Shown: positions 1 through 11,549, numbered from the stretch's first letter. The stretch: 64,000 nt of DNA from Lactifluus volemus (GCA_022376515.1 WTXI01000064.1:120297-184296); one strand, 5' to 3'. Numbers and translations: made by a program. Notes: generated by a model from the letters alone, not told the origin.

Positions 1-470
1 CATTCCAGTGGCAGGGCTCCGCCTTGATCACCTTTCGCTCCGATACAACGCATCATTCTGTATACTTTCCATGTTACGCGTGGAAAATTGTATGCGAAGA
101 TATGATTCGTCAAGTCATTTATGTAGCACAGATATGCGGCCAGATTCCGCCCTTCCACTCCCGCGTGAAGTCACTCATCATCAAGTGGGACACCCTCACC
201 GACATCAATGATCCCACGCTATGGCTCCAACTTTTTCACTCTTTCCCCTCTCTCCAGAGTCTACAAATACCTGTCACGCTAGAGCCGTCCATCGCATCTG
301 CATTAGAAAGGCCCACGGAAGGATCACCGGGAGCTGCTGAAGTATTCCCCTCGCTACACAGCCTTTCCATTGTGGGGAAAACGTGGGGTGGAGCTGTGGA
401 AGAACCCATCCAATCATTTGTTGAGATCCGCCAGCGCTCTGGTCGTCCTGTAGCTCTCTCTCGCATTTGA
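1..470 (+). CDS. F-box protein, 3' part only (subfamily A)
   Basis: The open frame enters from the left edge (codons in frame with base 3) and stops at 470, giving about 155 C-terminal residues. They match the ends of the complete F-box genes at 18580 and 20941: the FQWQGSALI stretch, the VAQICGQI block, the WLQLFHSFPS block and the closing PIQSFVEIRQRSGRPVALSR. The F-box itself lies outside the window. By analogy with the complete copies it would be a substrate receptor of an SCF ubiquitin ligase. The family is sure; function is inferred. Confidence 0.8.
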   Translation, partial: FQWQGSALITFRSDTTHHSVYFPCYAWKIVCEDMIRQVIYVAQICGQIPPFHSRVKSLIIKWDTLTDINDPTLWLQLFHSFPSLQSLQIPVTLEPSIASALERPTEGSPGAAEVFPSLHSLSIVGKTWGGAVEEPIQSFVEIRQRSGRPVALSRI

Positions 471-869
471 GAATTCGATTGAGAACATCGTCGTCATCCA
501 GGTTCACCGCACCTGCTCTCGTATACTTCTTTCCGCCCTATCCCTGTCCTCCTTCCACTATCCGTCATTTAAGTTGTCCAGGTTCCATGTGCTGATTGCG
601 ACCTTGGACTGCCGCTCGGCCTGTCTCTTCGGCCATGACCACCTTCTCTTTCGTTGCTCTTTTGTGCTAGTGATAACCTCGTGTCCTGCTTCGTTTCTGA
701 TCCCCTGATATCTGCTACGTGATAGCATTACATTTGCATTTTGTACTGAATGCGCTACTACGTACATCTACCACCTATAGTTAGAACTAGCTAGAATGGT
801 ATTCAAAGATTGAGACTTGAGACGTTGAGGAGCGAAGGGACGACTCGGGCTCGGACATCCCTAGAGTGA
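471..869. other. 3' flank of subfamily A F-box gene
   Basis: No gene is seen. The sequence is a conserved tail shared with the + strand F-box genes: similar stretches follow the stops at 20167 and 22439, lie at about 31505-31700 without a gene, and occur inverted at about 61690-61850 after the F-box gene there. Shared words include gcctcgtgtcctgcttcgtt and gaatgcgctactacgtacat. It is useful as a footprint of where subfamily A copies stand or once stood. Confidence 0.6.
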
Positions 870-950
870 AAATATGTTGCGTGGAGGGGAGATAAGTTAA
901 CTTAGCATAGGTCCCAGATGTCGGTAGGGGAGCGATGTTGAGTAGATAGG
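870..950 (-). pseudogene. Scrap of BCKDH E2 (dihydrolipoyl transacylase)
   Basis: On the minus strand a short stretch reads PLPTSGTYAKLTYLP, the same words seen in longer E2 relics at about 17.35 kb and 30.98 kb (TYTKLTYLPILLETLSKAM). It is the start of the acyltransferase core and has no intact frame around it. The family call depends on the longer relics. Confidence 0.5.
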
Positions 951-1006
951 CGCTCGTCAGCAAGCTTGAATGTCGCGGCAGCCCTCCCACCCCACTGAGC
1001 CTACTC

Positions 1007-1462
1007 TGTTGGGGAAATCGAATCGGGCACGAAGAGGGGCTGGCAGCCGAGAACGGCGTGCAGCGTGCGCTGGGACCCTGAGACGGGATTGCCAACGCCC
1101 GCGGCTCCCTGAGGGCCCGCCGGCGTGGACAACGCCTGCTCCTCGTTGGGGGCGGGCGCCCACAGCCGCCCATTACGATACCATTCACTTTCTACAGACA
1201 AATTCCCTTTTACCTTAGCATAGTTTAGTTCACCCGAGCACATGGCAATGCCCCGCCTCGTGCACACTAAGATCGAGCGGCCGTCTTGGCACTAAATCCA
1301 TTCAGTCCGTAGCACACACACTAGACTAGTTAAATACCAAAATACGAGACTGGGGGATCAACGACGCGTCCCACATTCTTTTTGCTCTGCGCCGCCTCTC
1401 CCGCTCGTTCCGCTCCCGCGCGCGTGTTCATTTGCCGCGTCTTCACTCTCGTTTTCACACCA
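1007..1462 (+). repeat. 5' LTR of copia element
   Basis: 456 bp, starting TGTTGGGG and ending CACACCA (TG...CA). It matches 5847-6303 base for base except for one extra A near the end of the 3' copy. The end is fixed by the TSD and by the primer binding site that follows with no gap. Promoter and polyadenylation signals are expected here but not individually identified. Confidence 0.93.
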
Positions 1463-1477
1463 GGTTATGGGCCCTGG
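1463..1477 (+). other. Primer binding site (half-tRNA type)
   Basis: GGTTATGGGCCCTGG directly abuts the 5' LTR. It is complementary to the anticodon arm of initiator methionine tRNA (GGGCCCAUAACC, with the CAU anticodon) and not to a tRNA 3' end. This is the half-tRNA primer arrangement known for Drosophila copia. The match is seen in the sequence; use as a primer is inferred. Confidence 0.75.
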
Positions 1478-1545
1478 AGTTGCATTCTAAAAATCAGTAC
1501 AAGATTACACAAAAGTCAAAAACACTCACACTCCTTTTCTTCACA

Positions 1546-4500
1546 ATGGTTGAAGTCCACAGTTCAAAAATCACTCAGCTTGCAGCAGATGGATCCAACT
1601 GGGAAAACTACAGAGACAGGATGATCCTGATAGTCAAATCCCACAAATGGAAAGACCACCTAACGAACACATCACCGACGAAGCGATACATCGACGGCGG
1701 CACCATCAGCGGCGTGACACCGGACGAACGGTGGGAGGATGACGAGGCCGCGCTCATGAACTTGATCGCGTCGTCAATCCCCGACTCGGCCTTCAACAAA
1801 ATAAAAGATAAATCGAATGCGAAGGAGGCGTGGGAGGCACTAAAAGAGCTCCACGAAAACGATCGCCGATGGTCACGATCGAGCTCCGATGGCGCATCGG
1901 CAACATCAGGTGCGGAGACGACGAGAACCTCCGCACACACCTCGAAAATCTGCAAGTAATGAAAGAAAAATTGGCCTCTCTGGGAAGTAATATCCCAGAA
2001 CTAGAGTTTGCTTACATTCTGCTCCGATCCCTTCCCCCTTCGTACCAGGGCATAATCAGCGCCATAAACGCGTCAGCCGACTTCGCAAAGGCGACCATCA
2101 CGCCCGCGAGCGTAACCCGACTCGCGCTGGACGAGTACGACCGCCTCCAGGGCGACAAGCCGAAATCGGACGTGGACGAAGCGTTTGGCGCATCCTCTCA
2201 AGTGCGGAAACCCGGACGAAGGGGAAAACGATCCGACATCGAGTGCTACAACTGTAAAAAGCGTGGGCACACCAAAGCGGAGTGCTGGGGAAAGGGCGGA
2301 GGCCAGGAAGGCCAATGGCCACAACGAGGAGGCGCCAGCGCGAACAACGCGACAACGGCGGCCGAAACGAACGACATCGAAGTGTGGGCAGCCATAGAAG
2401 AGCTCCCCGACTATTCAGCGGCTGCAGCAAGCGTGCCGCGAAACGCGCCGATCGACGCTGAGCTATATGACTCCGGAGCGTCAACCCACATGTCCCCCTT
2501 CCGAGCAAAATTCACCACATACCGAGAGATCCCGCCGCGTGCGATAATCGCGGCCGACAAACGGATGTTCTACGCTATAGGCATTGGGGACCTCAGGGTA
2601 GAGGTCCCTCATGGGGAGTCTTCCACCTCAGTTATCTTGCGAGAAGTGCTGCATGCTCCTGACATGGCCATGACAATAGTGTCAATATCACGAATCACGA
2701 AGCTGGGAAACTCAGTTACCTTTGAGAAAGACCACTGCACCATAAAAAACGCGAAGGGGAAAGTTGTCGGCACCATCAAAGCGAACGCCAGCGGACTCTA
2801 CAAAGTCGAACACCCTGTGACAGCCTCAGCCGCAGTCACACTCGAACGAGTCACACTTTTCGAACTCCACCGTCGCCTGGGCCACATCAGCGTCGACACT
2901 CTGCGCTCGCTCATCCGACACAACTCCATCCAGGGAATAGACCTCATTGATGAAGGATCCCCCTTCTCTTGTAACTCATGTGACTATGCTAAGACGACTA
3001 GGAAGGTGATCAAGCCTGAAAGACAAGCCCCACCTGCCACTTCCTTTGGAGAAGAAGTCCACTCTGATGTTTGGGGCCCCTCTCCTGACAACAGTATTGG
3101 TGGGAAACGCTACTATATCACCTTTACTGATGACTATTCTCGCTACACCTGGGCCAGAACCCTCAAGGCCAAGTCAGAGGCATTCGAGGCCTACAAAGAA
3201 TTCGCCGCATGGGCGCGCACGCAGCACGGCGCGACGATACGCCGCTTCCGCTCCGACCGGGGGGCGAGTACATGAGCAACAACCTCAAGGCGTTCCTCCG
3301 AGAGCAGGGGACGGAACAACGGCTCACGACCCACGACACCCCGCAGCACAACGGGATCGTGGAGTCGCTCAACCGGCGTCTCCTAGAACGCATCCGAGCG
3401 ATACTCCACCACTCCGGACTTCCCAAAACCCTCTGGGGAGAGGCCCTCCAGCACTCTATCTGGCTGAAAAACCGGTCATCGACCCGCGCGCTAGGCGCGA
3501 TCACCCCGCACGAACGCCTCCACGGGCGCAAGCCGAACCTAGCCGGCGTCCCCGAGTGGGGCCAACGCGTCTGGGTCCGCAACCTCAAAGGCTCCAAACT
3601 AGATGCCCGGGGCCTCCCAGCACGTTGGGTGGGCTATGACAAAGAAAGTCCTCATGCCCACAGGATCTACTGGCCAGAGAAGCACCCAAATCCCATCTCA
3701 GTTGAAAGGGATGTAAAATTCACCTCTGACACAGTGACACTATACACACCACCTCCACCACAAGCTCAAACACAAGCCCAAACCCAAGTCACAGCCCCGA
3801 AAATCCAGCCCACCGCCATCCCGACGCCCCAAGCGCAACAACCCGACGCCGGCGCTCCGGAAGTCGACCCGACCCCGGAACCACCAGACGACAATGCCGA
3901 GGCTCCGGACCAAGCGGCATACGACGACCATGCAATACCACCACCGATCACACCGCCGGAACAAGCACCGCCGCCGTCGCAGCTGCCCCGAGCACCCAAA
4001 AAAACGAAGCCGCCGCCGGCACCACGACCCGAGCCGCCCCGACGATCTGCGCGGATAGCCAAGCTATCCCTAGCTGGGCAAACCCCCAACGAAGAAGATG
4101 CCCCAGGAATCAGTCTCCGAGGGCACGCGCGCCGGGTGACATTCTCCCAGCGTGGAACAGACTCAGCTAACGAGTCTTTTGCCACAGCACCTGAAGAACC
4201 CAGCTACGCGGAGATGGCATTCCATGCCGAGATCGACATGACGATGGCCGCGGCAGCTCACGACGCGAACGGCGACCCGCGCTCTGTCTCCGAGGCGCGA
4301 TCCCGCCCCGATTGGCCCGAGTGGCAACGGGCGATGGAACGCAAATCGAAACGCTCGAACGCGCGGGCACCTGGGAAACGGTCCCCTACCCCAAGGGCAA
4401 AAATGTCGTCGGCAGCAAGTGGGTCTTCCGACTCAAGCGTAAGGCCGACGGCACGATCGACAAATACAAAGCGCGCCTCGTTGCGCGCGGATTCACTCAA

Positions 4501-5921
4501 ATTTACGGCGTCGATTATTTCGACACCTTCTCCCCCGTCGCAAAACTAACTAGTATCCGGACCATCCTCGCGATCGCTGCGCGATACGATTGGGACATAG
4601 ATACTTTCGACTTTAACAGCGCTTACCTAAATGGTGAGCTAGGGGAGGAGGAGGAGATCTACATGCAGGAACCCCCAGGCTTCGAGGAGAGCGCAGGCAG
4701 CGTGAAACGGCTGCGGAAGTCCCTCTACGGGCTCAAGCAGGCCGGGCGTCGATGGTACGACACCCTCACGCGCGCGCTCAACGACCTCGGCCTCCGCGTC
4801 ACGCAAGCCGATCCGGGCGTTTTCCGAGCGCAGGAGAAGGACGATGTCCTGATCCTGCAGTCCACGTCGATGATTGCATCATCACCAGCAGTTCGAGCAA
4901 GCTAATGAGGCGATACAAGGCGCAGCTCCACGCGCGTTACGCCCTCACCGATTTGGGGCCGATCAGCTGGCTCCTTGGTATCCGGATCACCCGAGATCGC
5001 ACCGCGCACACCATCTCCCTCTCGCAGTCAGAGTACATCAAGTCAATTGTTGCGAGATATGGCCTGGCTGATGCCAAAGCTCAAAATTCACCCATGATCC
5101 CTAACACATCTTACTCCAAAGATGATTGCCCCTCTAATGAGACAGAAGCTGCCCACATGCGAAAGGTACCTTATCGAGAGGCGATCGGCAGTCTGATGTA
5201 CGCCGCAGTTGCCACGCGCCCCGACATCTCGTTTGCGATCTCGACGCTCTCACAGTTCCTCGATAATCCGGGGGAGCTGCACTGGGACGCGGTAAAGCGC
5301 GTCCTGCGCTACCTATCGGGAATGCGACATCACGAACTCACCTATGGCAGTGAGCAGCACGACCTCTTGGGGTACACAGACGCGGATGGCGCATCGCAGC
5401 CGCACCGCCACGCGATCTCCGGATACGCGTTCCTTATCAACGGAGGGGCGATCTCCTGGCGATCCCGAAAGCAAGAGATCGTAACCTTATCGACAGCGGA
5501 AGCAGAGTACGTGGCAGCGACCCACGCTGCAAAAGAGGCAGCGTGGCTTCGCCGCCTCAAAGGAGAGTTACTCACTCCTATCGTTAATTCAACTATAATC
5601 TACTGTGACAACCAGGCAGCCCTCAAGCTTGCTACAGATGATAACTACCGAGCCAGGACCAAGCACATCAACATTCGTTTCCACTTTATCCGGCAAGTTA
5701 TCAGTGCGGGGGAGTTATCCCTAATCTACTGCCCCACCGATGACATGACAGCCGACATCCTCACGAAAGCGCTACCGGCCTGGAAGGTCACGCGGCACGT
5801 CACCGGACTCGGAATCCATCAAGGACAGACGGCGCTCGCGGGGGAGTGTTGGGGAAATCGAATCGGGCACGAAGAGGGGCTGGCAGCCGAGAACGGCGTG
5901 CAGCGTGCGCTGGGACCCTGA
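1546..5921 (+). pseudogene. copia gag-pol polyprotein, four frameshifts
   Basis: The start ATG at 1546 opens gag. In order: zinc knuckle CX2CX4HX4C (2244-2285), aspartic protease DSGAS (2469-2483), GAG-pre-integrase HRRLGH and CNSC (2869-2985), integrase with DVWGP, DDYSRY and, after a break, HNGIVESLNRRL (3060-3380), a proline-rich linker (3740-4060), reverse transcriptase with YLNGE, SLYGLKQ and VHVDD (4340-4885), and RNase H with GYTDAD, STAEAEY and DNQAALKL (5370-5640). The frame steps back by one base near 1859, 3262 (a G run inside RSDRGGEY), 4340 and 4862. Each step fits loss of one base. The last frame runs 75 bp into the 3' LTR. As read, the copy cannot make a full polyprotein. Confidence 0.9.
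5840..5846 (+). other. Polypurine tract
   Basis: GGGGGAG immediately precedes the 3' LTR, where plus-strand DNA priming is expected for an LTR retrotransposon. It lies inside the last pol frame. Confidence 0.6.
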
Positions 5922-6303
5922 GACGGGATTGCCAACGCCCGCGGCTCCCTGAGGGCCCGCCGGCGTGGACAACGCCTGCTCCTCGTTGGGGGCGGGCGCC
6001 CACAGCCGCCCATTACGATACCATTCACTTTCTACAGACAAATTCCCTTTTACCTTAGCATAGTTTAGTTCACCCGAGCACATGGCAATGCCCCGCCTCG
6101 TGCACACTAAGATCGAGCGGCCGTCTTGGCACTAAATCCATTCAGTCCGTAGCACACACACTAGACTAGTTAAATACCAAAATACGAGACTGGGGGATCA
6201 ACGACGCGTCCCACATTCTTTTTGCTCTGCGCCGCCTCTCCCGCTCGTTCCGCTCCCGCGCGCGTGTTCATTTGCCGCGTCTTCACTCTCGTTTTCAACA
6301 CCA
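5847..6303 (+). repeat. 3' LTR of copia element
   Basis: 457 bp, TGTTGGGG to CAACACCA, with one extra A compared with the 5' LTR. It is followed by the second TACTC target copy at 6304-6308. The C-terminal codons of pol overlap its first 75 bp. Confidence 0.93.
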
Positions 6304-6309
6304 TACTCC

Positions 6310-7640
6310 ATCCCTCAAATAATCCACCGACAACAGCAACTACGAGTGGACAACAAAAGTATGTCTCTGGTCACTTTTCGACAACTATTGGTACCGATTT
6401 CATCTCCAAAAACGCTACCTCATCACTCCAATCCAGACGGGGTCCGCGATCCCCCCCCTTTGTTTATTGTATCCTCCGAGTCGCGCCGCGGCGCTGGTTG
6501 CGCACCACCGTGACTCAGACTACTACTGCAGGATACCGCCGGCCAAGAACGCTTCTCCTTTTCCCCACTCTCAACTACATTTTTTTCGTGGTGTGGTGCC
6601 GCCCTTCTCATGTTCGACGTCAATCAGCTTGCGACGCTGCATATCCTCACCTGATGATGGTCCGAATTTCGTGCCTGCTCACTTCTCTGCGCAGATGAAG
6701 ACATGGAAAAATACTACTTCGTGATAGTCGGAAATAGGACGATTCGGATAAGGCTACTACCGCTATGAAAGAGGATGGCTTGGGCCTCATCGATGAGCTC
6801 GTTCCGCCCTCGGATACGCGATCCACTAGCCGCAGTCCAGCAACGCCAGTGGACGAGAGAGAGACTGGTTACCTGCCCACGTCATCGATGGAACCGATGA
6901 CGACGACGAAATGTGAGTACTTACGAACGGAAATTTGAGTCTGAATACAACATCTCAGTCAGAGGGTATCACTTCTCTTGGACCAGACCAGCTCCCGCAG
7001 CGGCTGGCACCCACGCTACCCCGGATGCCACCGACGGCGATCCCGAAGCCGACATGGATCCCACCATCATGATCCCACCCCGCACATCCTCGATCGACCT
7101 CGCTTCGCATCATCACAAACGCACATCCAAATCCAAGCGCAAACTCCCAACCCAGCTTTGTGACGCACGGCTCGACCCGCTTCGCCTCCTTCCACACTCC
7201 CGCTTCCTCCTTTTCCGATGGCACCCACACCGAGCCATTCGAATCCGCGCTCTCCTTCCCACTCTCGCGTTCCCGCTCCTCTTCTTCCTCTCCGTTGTCA
7301 CACGCTCATAATAGATCACGCACGACTCGGAGACACTCGCTCTTGTCTTCGACGATATCGATATCGACCACACCCACGATCACGGCCTCGGCGATACGCC
7401 ACGGTGCAAGCCCTTGCACGAGCCATGCCACCTTGTCCCCCGCGAGGACCCAAGTTATTCTTCACTTCGGCTAAGACAGGCGCGGGCGTCTCGGGCGTGT
7501 TTGCCTACCTCGCACAGCGTGTCCTCACGCGGAAACGCAGGCAGAGCCACCGACTGGGGTGAGGAAGGGCAGTACAGTCGGTCTTGATCAAGCTATGATC
7601 GGGCAAAAGAGTATATCTGGAAGTACTTGCTGTTTCTACG
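6310..7640 (+). pseudogene. Rab7/Ypt7-like GTPase relic, copy 1
   Basis: GTPase words survive in shifting frames: TTIGTDFISK (switch I, near 6380-6410), DTAGQERF (G3, near 6532-6555), a decayed NKxD (VGNRT, near 6730) and LFFTSAKTGAGVSGVFAYLAQRVLTR split over 7450-7535 (G5 SAK). The G3 and FRGV pieces are out of frame with each other across a run of seven T, and TGA codons follow the FDVNQ block. A Ser/Pro-rich insertion of roughly 200 codons sits between G4 and G5. An intron-like GTGAGT...CTCAG near 6912-6958 shows this is not a processed copy. The P-loop is missing. Confidence 0.65.
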
Positions 7641-7879
7641 TGCAACCTAATCTATGTCGATCCTTTTTCCTAGGTTGGAACGTTGTTGCCGTGTAAATGG
7701 ATATTGTACGTGCACTTCCTAACAGAACAAGTTCTGTAAGAAATGGAAATGCTTAGATTGATAGCTTCCTACTTACAGTACTACTTTCTACCTATCCTTG
7801 ACATGTCGACAGCCCGTGTCTCACTGTCTCTGCTTCACGTGCAAAGTATTGGCCAGCCGTTCCTAATCGATGAGTTTCC

Positions 7880-8095
7880 AGGTTCGTGAGCTTTACCGGA
7901 ACGTCGCAGACTGTACATTACATATCGGCAACGCCATGACAGTGAAACTGCGGTATCGGGACGTCCAAACGGACGTGTTTTTGATATTGGAAGTAATCAT
8001 ACGATGGGCGGCACAGCCGATAGCATACAAGAGGAGAGACGGAACTACAGTGAAAGTCGGGACCAATACTTTGCGCGTGCAGCATGGTAGCTACC
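7880..8095 (-). pseudogene. BCKDH E2 5' exon relic (presumed transit peptide)
   Basis: On the minus strand an ATG near 8085 opens MLHAQS-like codons rich in Arg, Ser and Leu and poor in acidic residues, as in a mitochondrial presequence. In the 28-kb and 34-kb copies the same stretch lies just upstream of clear E2 lipoyl-domain words, which is why it is called E2 here. In this copy the lipoyl part is absent. Weak on its own. Confidence 0.35.
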
Positions 8096-8114
8096 CATCT
8101 GCAGTCCTGTAAAT

Positions 8115-8621
8115 ACGAGGACCGCGTCTTCTTCGTCATATGTGTTGCGGAATATAAGTGTGGACTTGAAAAACAACAACAACATACATTTGGAATGTAT
8201 ATACGGGGAACAGGCCAAGAAAGGGGGTACCATAGCACAAACGGGTAAGCTAGGACGAGGTGCAAGTCAGGAACGAAACTAACCAACTCGGTGGGACAAG
8301 GAACGTCGAACGGCAAGTAAAAGTAGTGGCAAGGAAACGAGAATGGGTCGCAACCTAATATAGAACGCGATTTGAGGCATGGTATGTAGTCTGAGACAGG
8401 AGATAAACGATATAGAGGGGCCAGCGATAGAGAGGAAGGGGAATAATCGCAACACAGGCCAGTGCAATATAGCACGGAGCCGAGGCATAAAGGGTGGTGT
8501 GAGCGAAGTGGCATTGTGGAGTACGGGACGAGGACAGATGGTGGAAGGAGGAAGGAGGAAAGGGGACGAGGGGGAAGAAGCTATGCGAAAGACTCCAAGG
8601 ACAATTACTGCGCTGGTGTCC
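8115..8621. repeat. Conserved 3' flank of subfamily B F-box genes, copy 1
   Basis: No gene is seen. The roughly 500-700 bp after each minus-strand F-box stop are alike in all seven copies (others at 13140, 24715, 28206, 34380, 37916 and 41830). Shared words include aaagggtggtgtg, gaaagactccaaggaca and gtaagctaactgacgaggtg. Conservation follows the gene, so the flank was copied with it. A 3' UTR or terminator role cannot be told from sequence alone. Confidence 0.6.
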
Positions 8622-10171
8622 TTACTCGGTGGGGCGAGAGAGGGCTACAGGACGACCGCTATGCTGGCGGGCTGCGACAAATGATTGTATGCCTTGTGGC
8701 ACAGCTTCAGCGGGTTTTGGGTGACGACGTCCGAGTCCAACCACAATGGAAAGGCTGTGTAGCGAGGGGAATACTTCGGCGGCTGGTTCTACTGTGAGCC
8801 CTTCTAACGCAGCTGCGATGGAAAGCTCTAGCAAGGTGGATATTTGAAGATTCTGGACAGAGGGAAATGATTGAAAGAGTTGGAACCATACCGTCGGATC
8901 TATATCAATTTCTGGTTCTTTGTCCCAATAGCAGCACTCGATGACGAGCGATTCCACCCTAGAGCGGAAGGACAGAATCTGGCTGCATATCTGTGCCATT
9001 GAAAACACTTGCCAATCTAAAGTGTTGCACTTTATATGCCACGAGCAACTCTCATCCATCACCATTGCGAATTCATCGGGCGGCATATCAGATGGAAAGA
9101 AGACAGCACCGAAGGACTCGAAAGAAAGCGCATTAATCCTCAAGGTTAGACTGGATGTCCTGAATGAGTCCGGGTGACCAAAGAACCGAATAGTTTGGGG
9201 AATATCAAACACAAGTTGATTGAAGAAGGCTATCTTGAGGCGATCGAACCTGAGTAGAGGTCCATCTATTCGGGCCGCGAGAACTTCCAGGTACTCGCTA
9301 ACCCCTTGAAAATGCAACCCAGTGAGAGCGGGGAGAACAGACCGGGTCTGTGGCGGGACAGGTCGGTTTCTCCGTTTGGGTTGAGGCGTCGGAGATAGGT
9401 ATTCGATGGAGAGGTATTCGAGCCTCAGCAACACCGAAAGGGATGTAGCCATTGTCTCGGGTGGGATGTACCCAGAATTAGGTATATTAGAAAGATCAAG
9501 AGATGTGAGGTCTCTTGTAGACAAGAGGAGTCGTGAAAGCGACGGAAATGAGATTTCCCGGAGAATGAGATGTTGTAAACGCGGGGCGGATCCATTCAAG
9601 AATGTTGTGGGAAGGGGTAACACACTATGAAATGACTCAAGGAAAAGTGATGTCAATTCCGGAAATGGCTCATGCATCACCGTCGCTATTCGTTCCCAGA
9701 AATTAGGTGAATTATAGACTTCAATAACGATTTTCTGTACGCGGTCACGATGCTCCAATGCGGCAATGATGTTGTCGATTTTGCCCTCCCTTGACAATTC
9801 AGTCTTGAATCCAGTGTCGATTACGAGAGGAAATGTTGGCCAAATATCGAGCAGTTTCCTCACTGGCGTTTTCGGTGTGCAAGTGATTTCCAATTTGAGA
9901 CGGAGTGGTGATTCAAAAATGACGAACCGCCATCTTCGGCATACGTGCACCAGCTTGAGCCAATTTGAAGACCATTTATAACGATTTCCAGTGAAGACTT
10001 GATAGAATATTTCGAGCAGGACGTCGTCTGGGAGCGATCCGATGGGCACTCGTTGGAGCACGTGACCTGCGCGATACAACTCAGAAATCGTTGCAGTGGT
10101 CCTAGACGAGCCCTACCTGGTCCTGATTGAATAAACAATTCCTTGCGGCGCTTTACTCTATTGCCATCCAT
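8622..10171 (-). CDS. F-box/LRR-like protein (subfamily B), copy G1
   Basis: Two exons: 10171-10117 and 10066-8622, with a 50-bp GT-AG intron (10116-10067, phase 1), giving 499 residues. The F-box-like motif IGSLPDDVLLEIF is at about residues 26-38, followed by LVHVCRRWRFVIF. The rest is leucine-rich with recurring LPALTGLHF / LEVLAARID units, ending VAARQHSGRPVALSR. Homologues start MPMD; here the first ATG has become ATA, so the start is the next Met (MDGNRV). Predicted SCF ubiquitin-ligase receptor; substrate unknown. It lies in the left unit of a 5.04-kb tandem duplication with copy G2. Confidence 0.8.
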
Positions 10172-11389
10172 CGGTATCAAATAAGTCCCAGGGAATGACC
10201 AGTCAGCGATACTATTGTATGGTCGGGAGAATGGAGCCAGCGGCACATATTCGAGCCTGAGCCCTGAGTGCAGATTCATGAGAACCTATCACTTTTGTAA
10301 TAGTGACTCGGAAGGATATCGGCGTGCTCGGTAGGATCCACTGACAGAAATGCCCGCAGTTTAGTAGATGGTGGCTCGAGAGATGGGTATATCGAGAGCT
10401 GCTAACCTACCTAGTACGTATACTTGAGTTACCCTTACCCTGTTGTACACGCGATACACACGCAGTGTCCACCTGGCTTCCATTGGAAAGGTCCGTCGCA
10501 AATGGCTGTGTTTGTTGGGACACGCGGCGTATTGGCACAGGGTGGACCGCTCTGACACTGGCCACGAGACAACCGCAGGGATTCGAAGAAGACCGGTCTT
10601 CACACTACGAACTGTCATCTGGAGAGCCCTTCCCTGTTAAACAAAGTAAGGGGGAGGTCTTGTCCATATTACCCAAAATCAGGGAAAAAAAGTAGGTACA
10701 GAATAGGTGAATAACCGATAGACGATACAGTGACTACTAGTATTTGTGGCTCAGTATCCGATCCGCCGTGGGAAGAAGATCCTCTCCTTCTCCTGTGCGG
10801 TACAGTACAGGGGGGGCCAGAATGCTAAGGGGTGTTTCCGTCGCGTAATCCATGGCGTAATTGAGCCTCTGTTGGACTGCTCGGTCCATGCATGGCCCGC
10901 ACGACGCGATGAAAAATCGCGGGTCGGTATCCGGTCTCGCGGTGGGGTGGGTAGTCGGGGCGGGAAGAAGCTCAACCATGGCTCGTGGTGCGTGGTATGC
11001 ACATACACGCAAATCTATACGGACGCAAGCTGTAGACGGTCGTAGCAGTGCCAATTGAATAGAAGGCGCGGGCATTGTATAACTTAACTTGAGCTTCCCA
11101 ACATCTTGAAGTATGTTCCCCTTTCACCTGATCCCTTCAAGGTGTTGTGCGACGACATATCGAGCCGGAAGTGGCTTCCCCCAGTACTTACCCATGGGGA
11201 TGAAGAAGGATGGTGAACAAGGTAATGACATGTCCTTCACATCACACAGGGCAAACGGGTCGCTCGCCATTGGGGATATTCAACTCACAACTCTAACCTC
11301 GAGAACACAAGTGTTGTCGAGATGATAGATTATAAACAAGATGTTCCATCGTGTTTCGCGACTGCCGCGAAATCCATCTCATATTCCTT
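10172..11389. repeat. 5' flank of F-box copy G1, shared with G2
   Basis: No gene is seen. Two conserved parts: about 10172-10430, shared with the 5' flanks of all minus-strand F-box copies (word gcgatactattgtatggtcg here, gcgatactattgtctggtcg elsewhere), and about 10640-11340, shared only with 15600-16900 upstream of G2 (gtaggtacagaataggtgaa; cgatccgccgtgggaagaag). The first part is the likely promoter region; no specific site is claimed. Confidence 0.5.
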
Positions 11390-11545
11390 TCGCAATCATC
11401 CGCTCTGGCTGTTCCACATACCCCCGCTACGTCTCCACAAACGCAGCCAACTCCGCGCCCTCCACGACCCGATGCCAACTAATGCCCAACTTGAGCATTC
11501 GCTCTCCTTTCCCATCGCCCCGGTCGACATCCCACACCCAGCGCG
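11390..11545 (-). pseudogene. BCKDH E2 catalytic C-terminus relic
   Basis: Minus-strand codons read DRGDGKGERMLKLGIS, then HRVVEGAELAAFVET, a TAG where related copies have TGG, then RGYVEQPERMI. HRVVEG is what remains of the acyltransferase active-site DHR(V/I)xxG motif; here the preceding Ser-Ala-Asp codons are lost. Dead by stop codon and deletion. Confidence 0.6.
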
Positions 11546-11549
11546 CGCG

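Larger units (their letters stand above)
1007..6303 (+). mobile_element. Ty1/copia LTR retrotransposon
   Basis: A 5297-bp element in the order LTR, primer binding site, gag-protease-integrase-RT-RNase H, purine tract, LTR. Integrase before reverse transcriptase is the copia order. The 5-bp target duplication TACTC lies at 1002-1006 and 6304-6308. Related empty sites exist in the window at about 31715-31775 and 22890-22935, where the flanking words (gcagccctcccacc... catccctcaaatgat) run on without an insertion. The LTRs differ by one indel, so insertion was recent, yet the coding part carries four frameshifts. Confidence 0.95.

Noticed and set aside
1830..5921. Programmed ribosomal frameshifting as explanation of the copia frame steps
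   Set aside because: Four steps at unrelated sequences inside conserved domains (integrase and RT motifs) do not fit a single programmed gag-pol site.
7910..8514. 198-codon minus-strand frame before F-box G1 as a membrane protein gene
   Set aside because: Equivalent frames in the other duplicated flanks are interrupted differently, so it is a chance frame over an E2 exon relic and F-box 3' flank.
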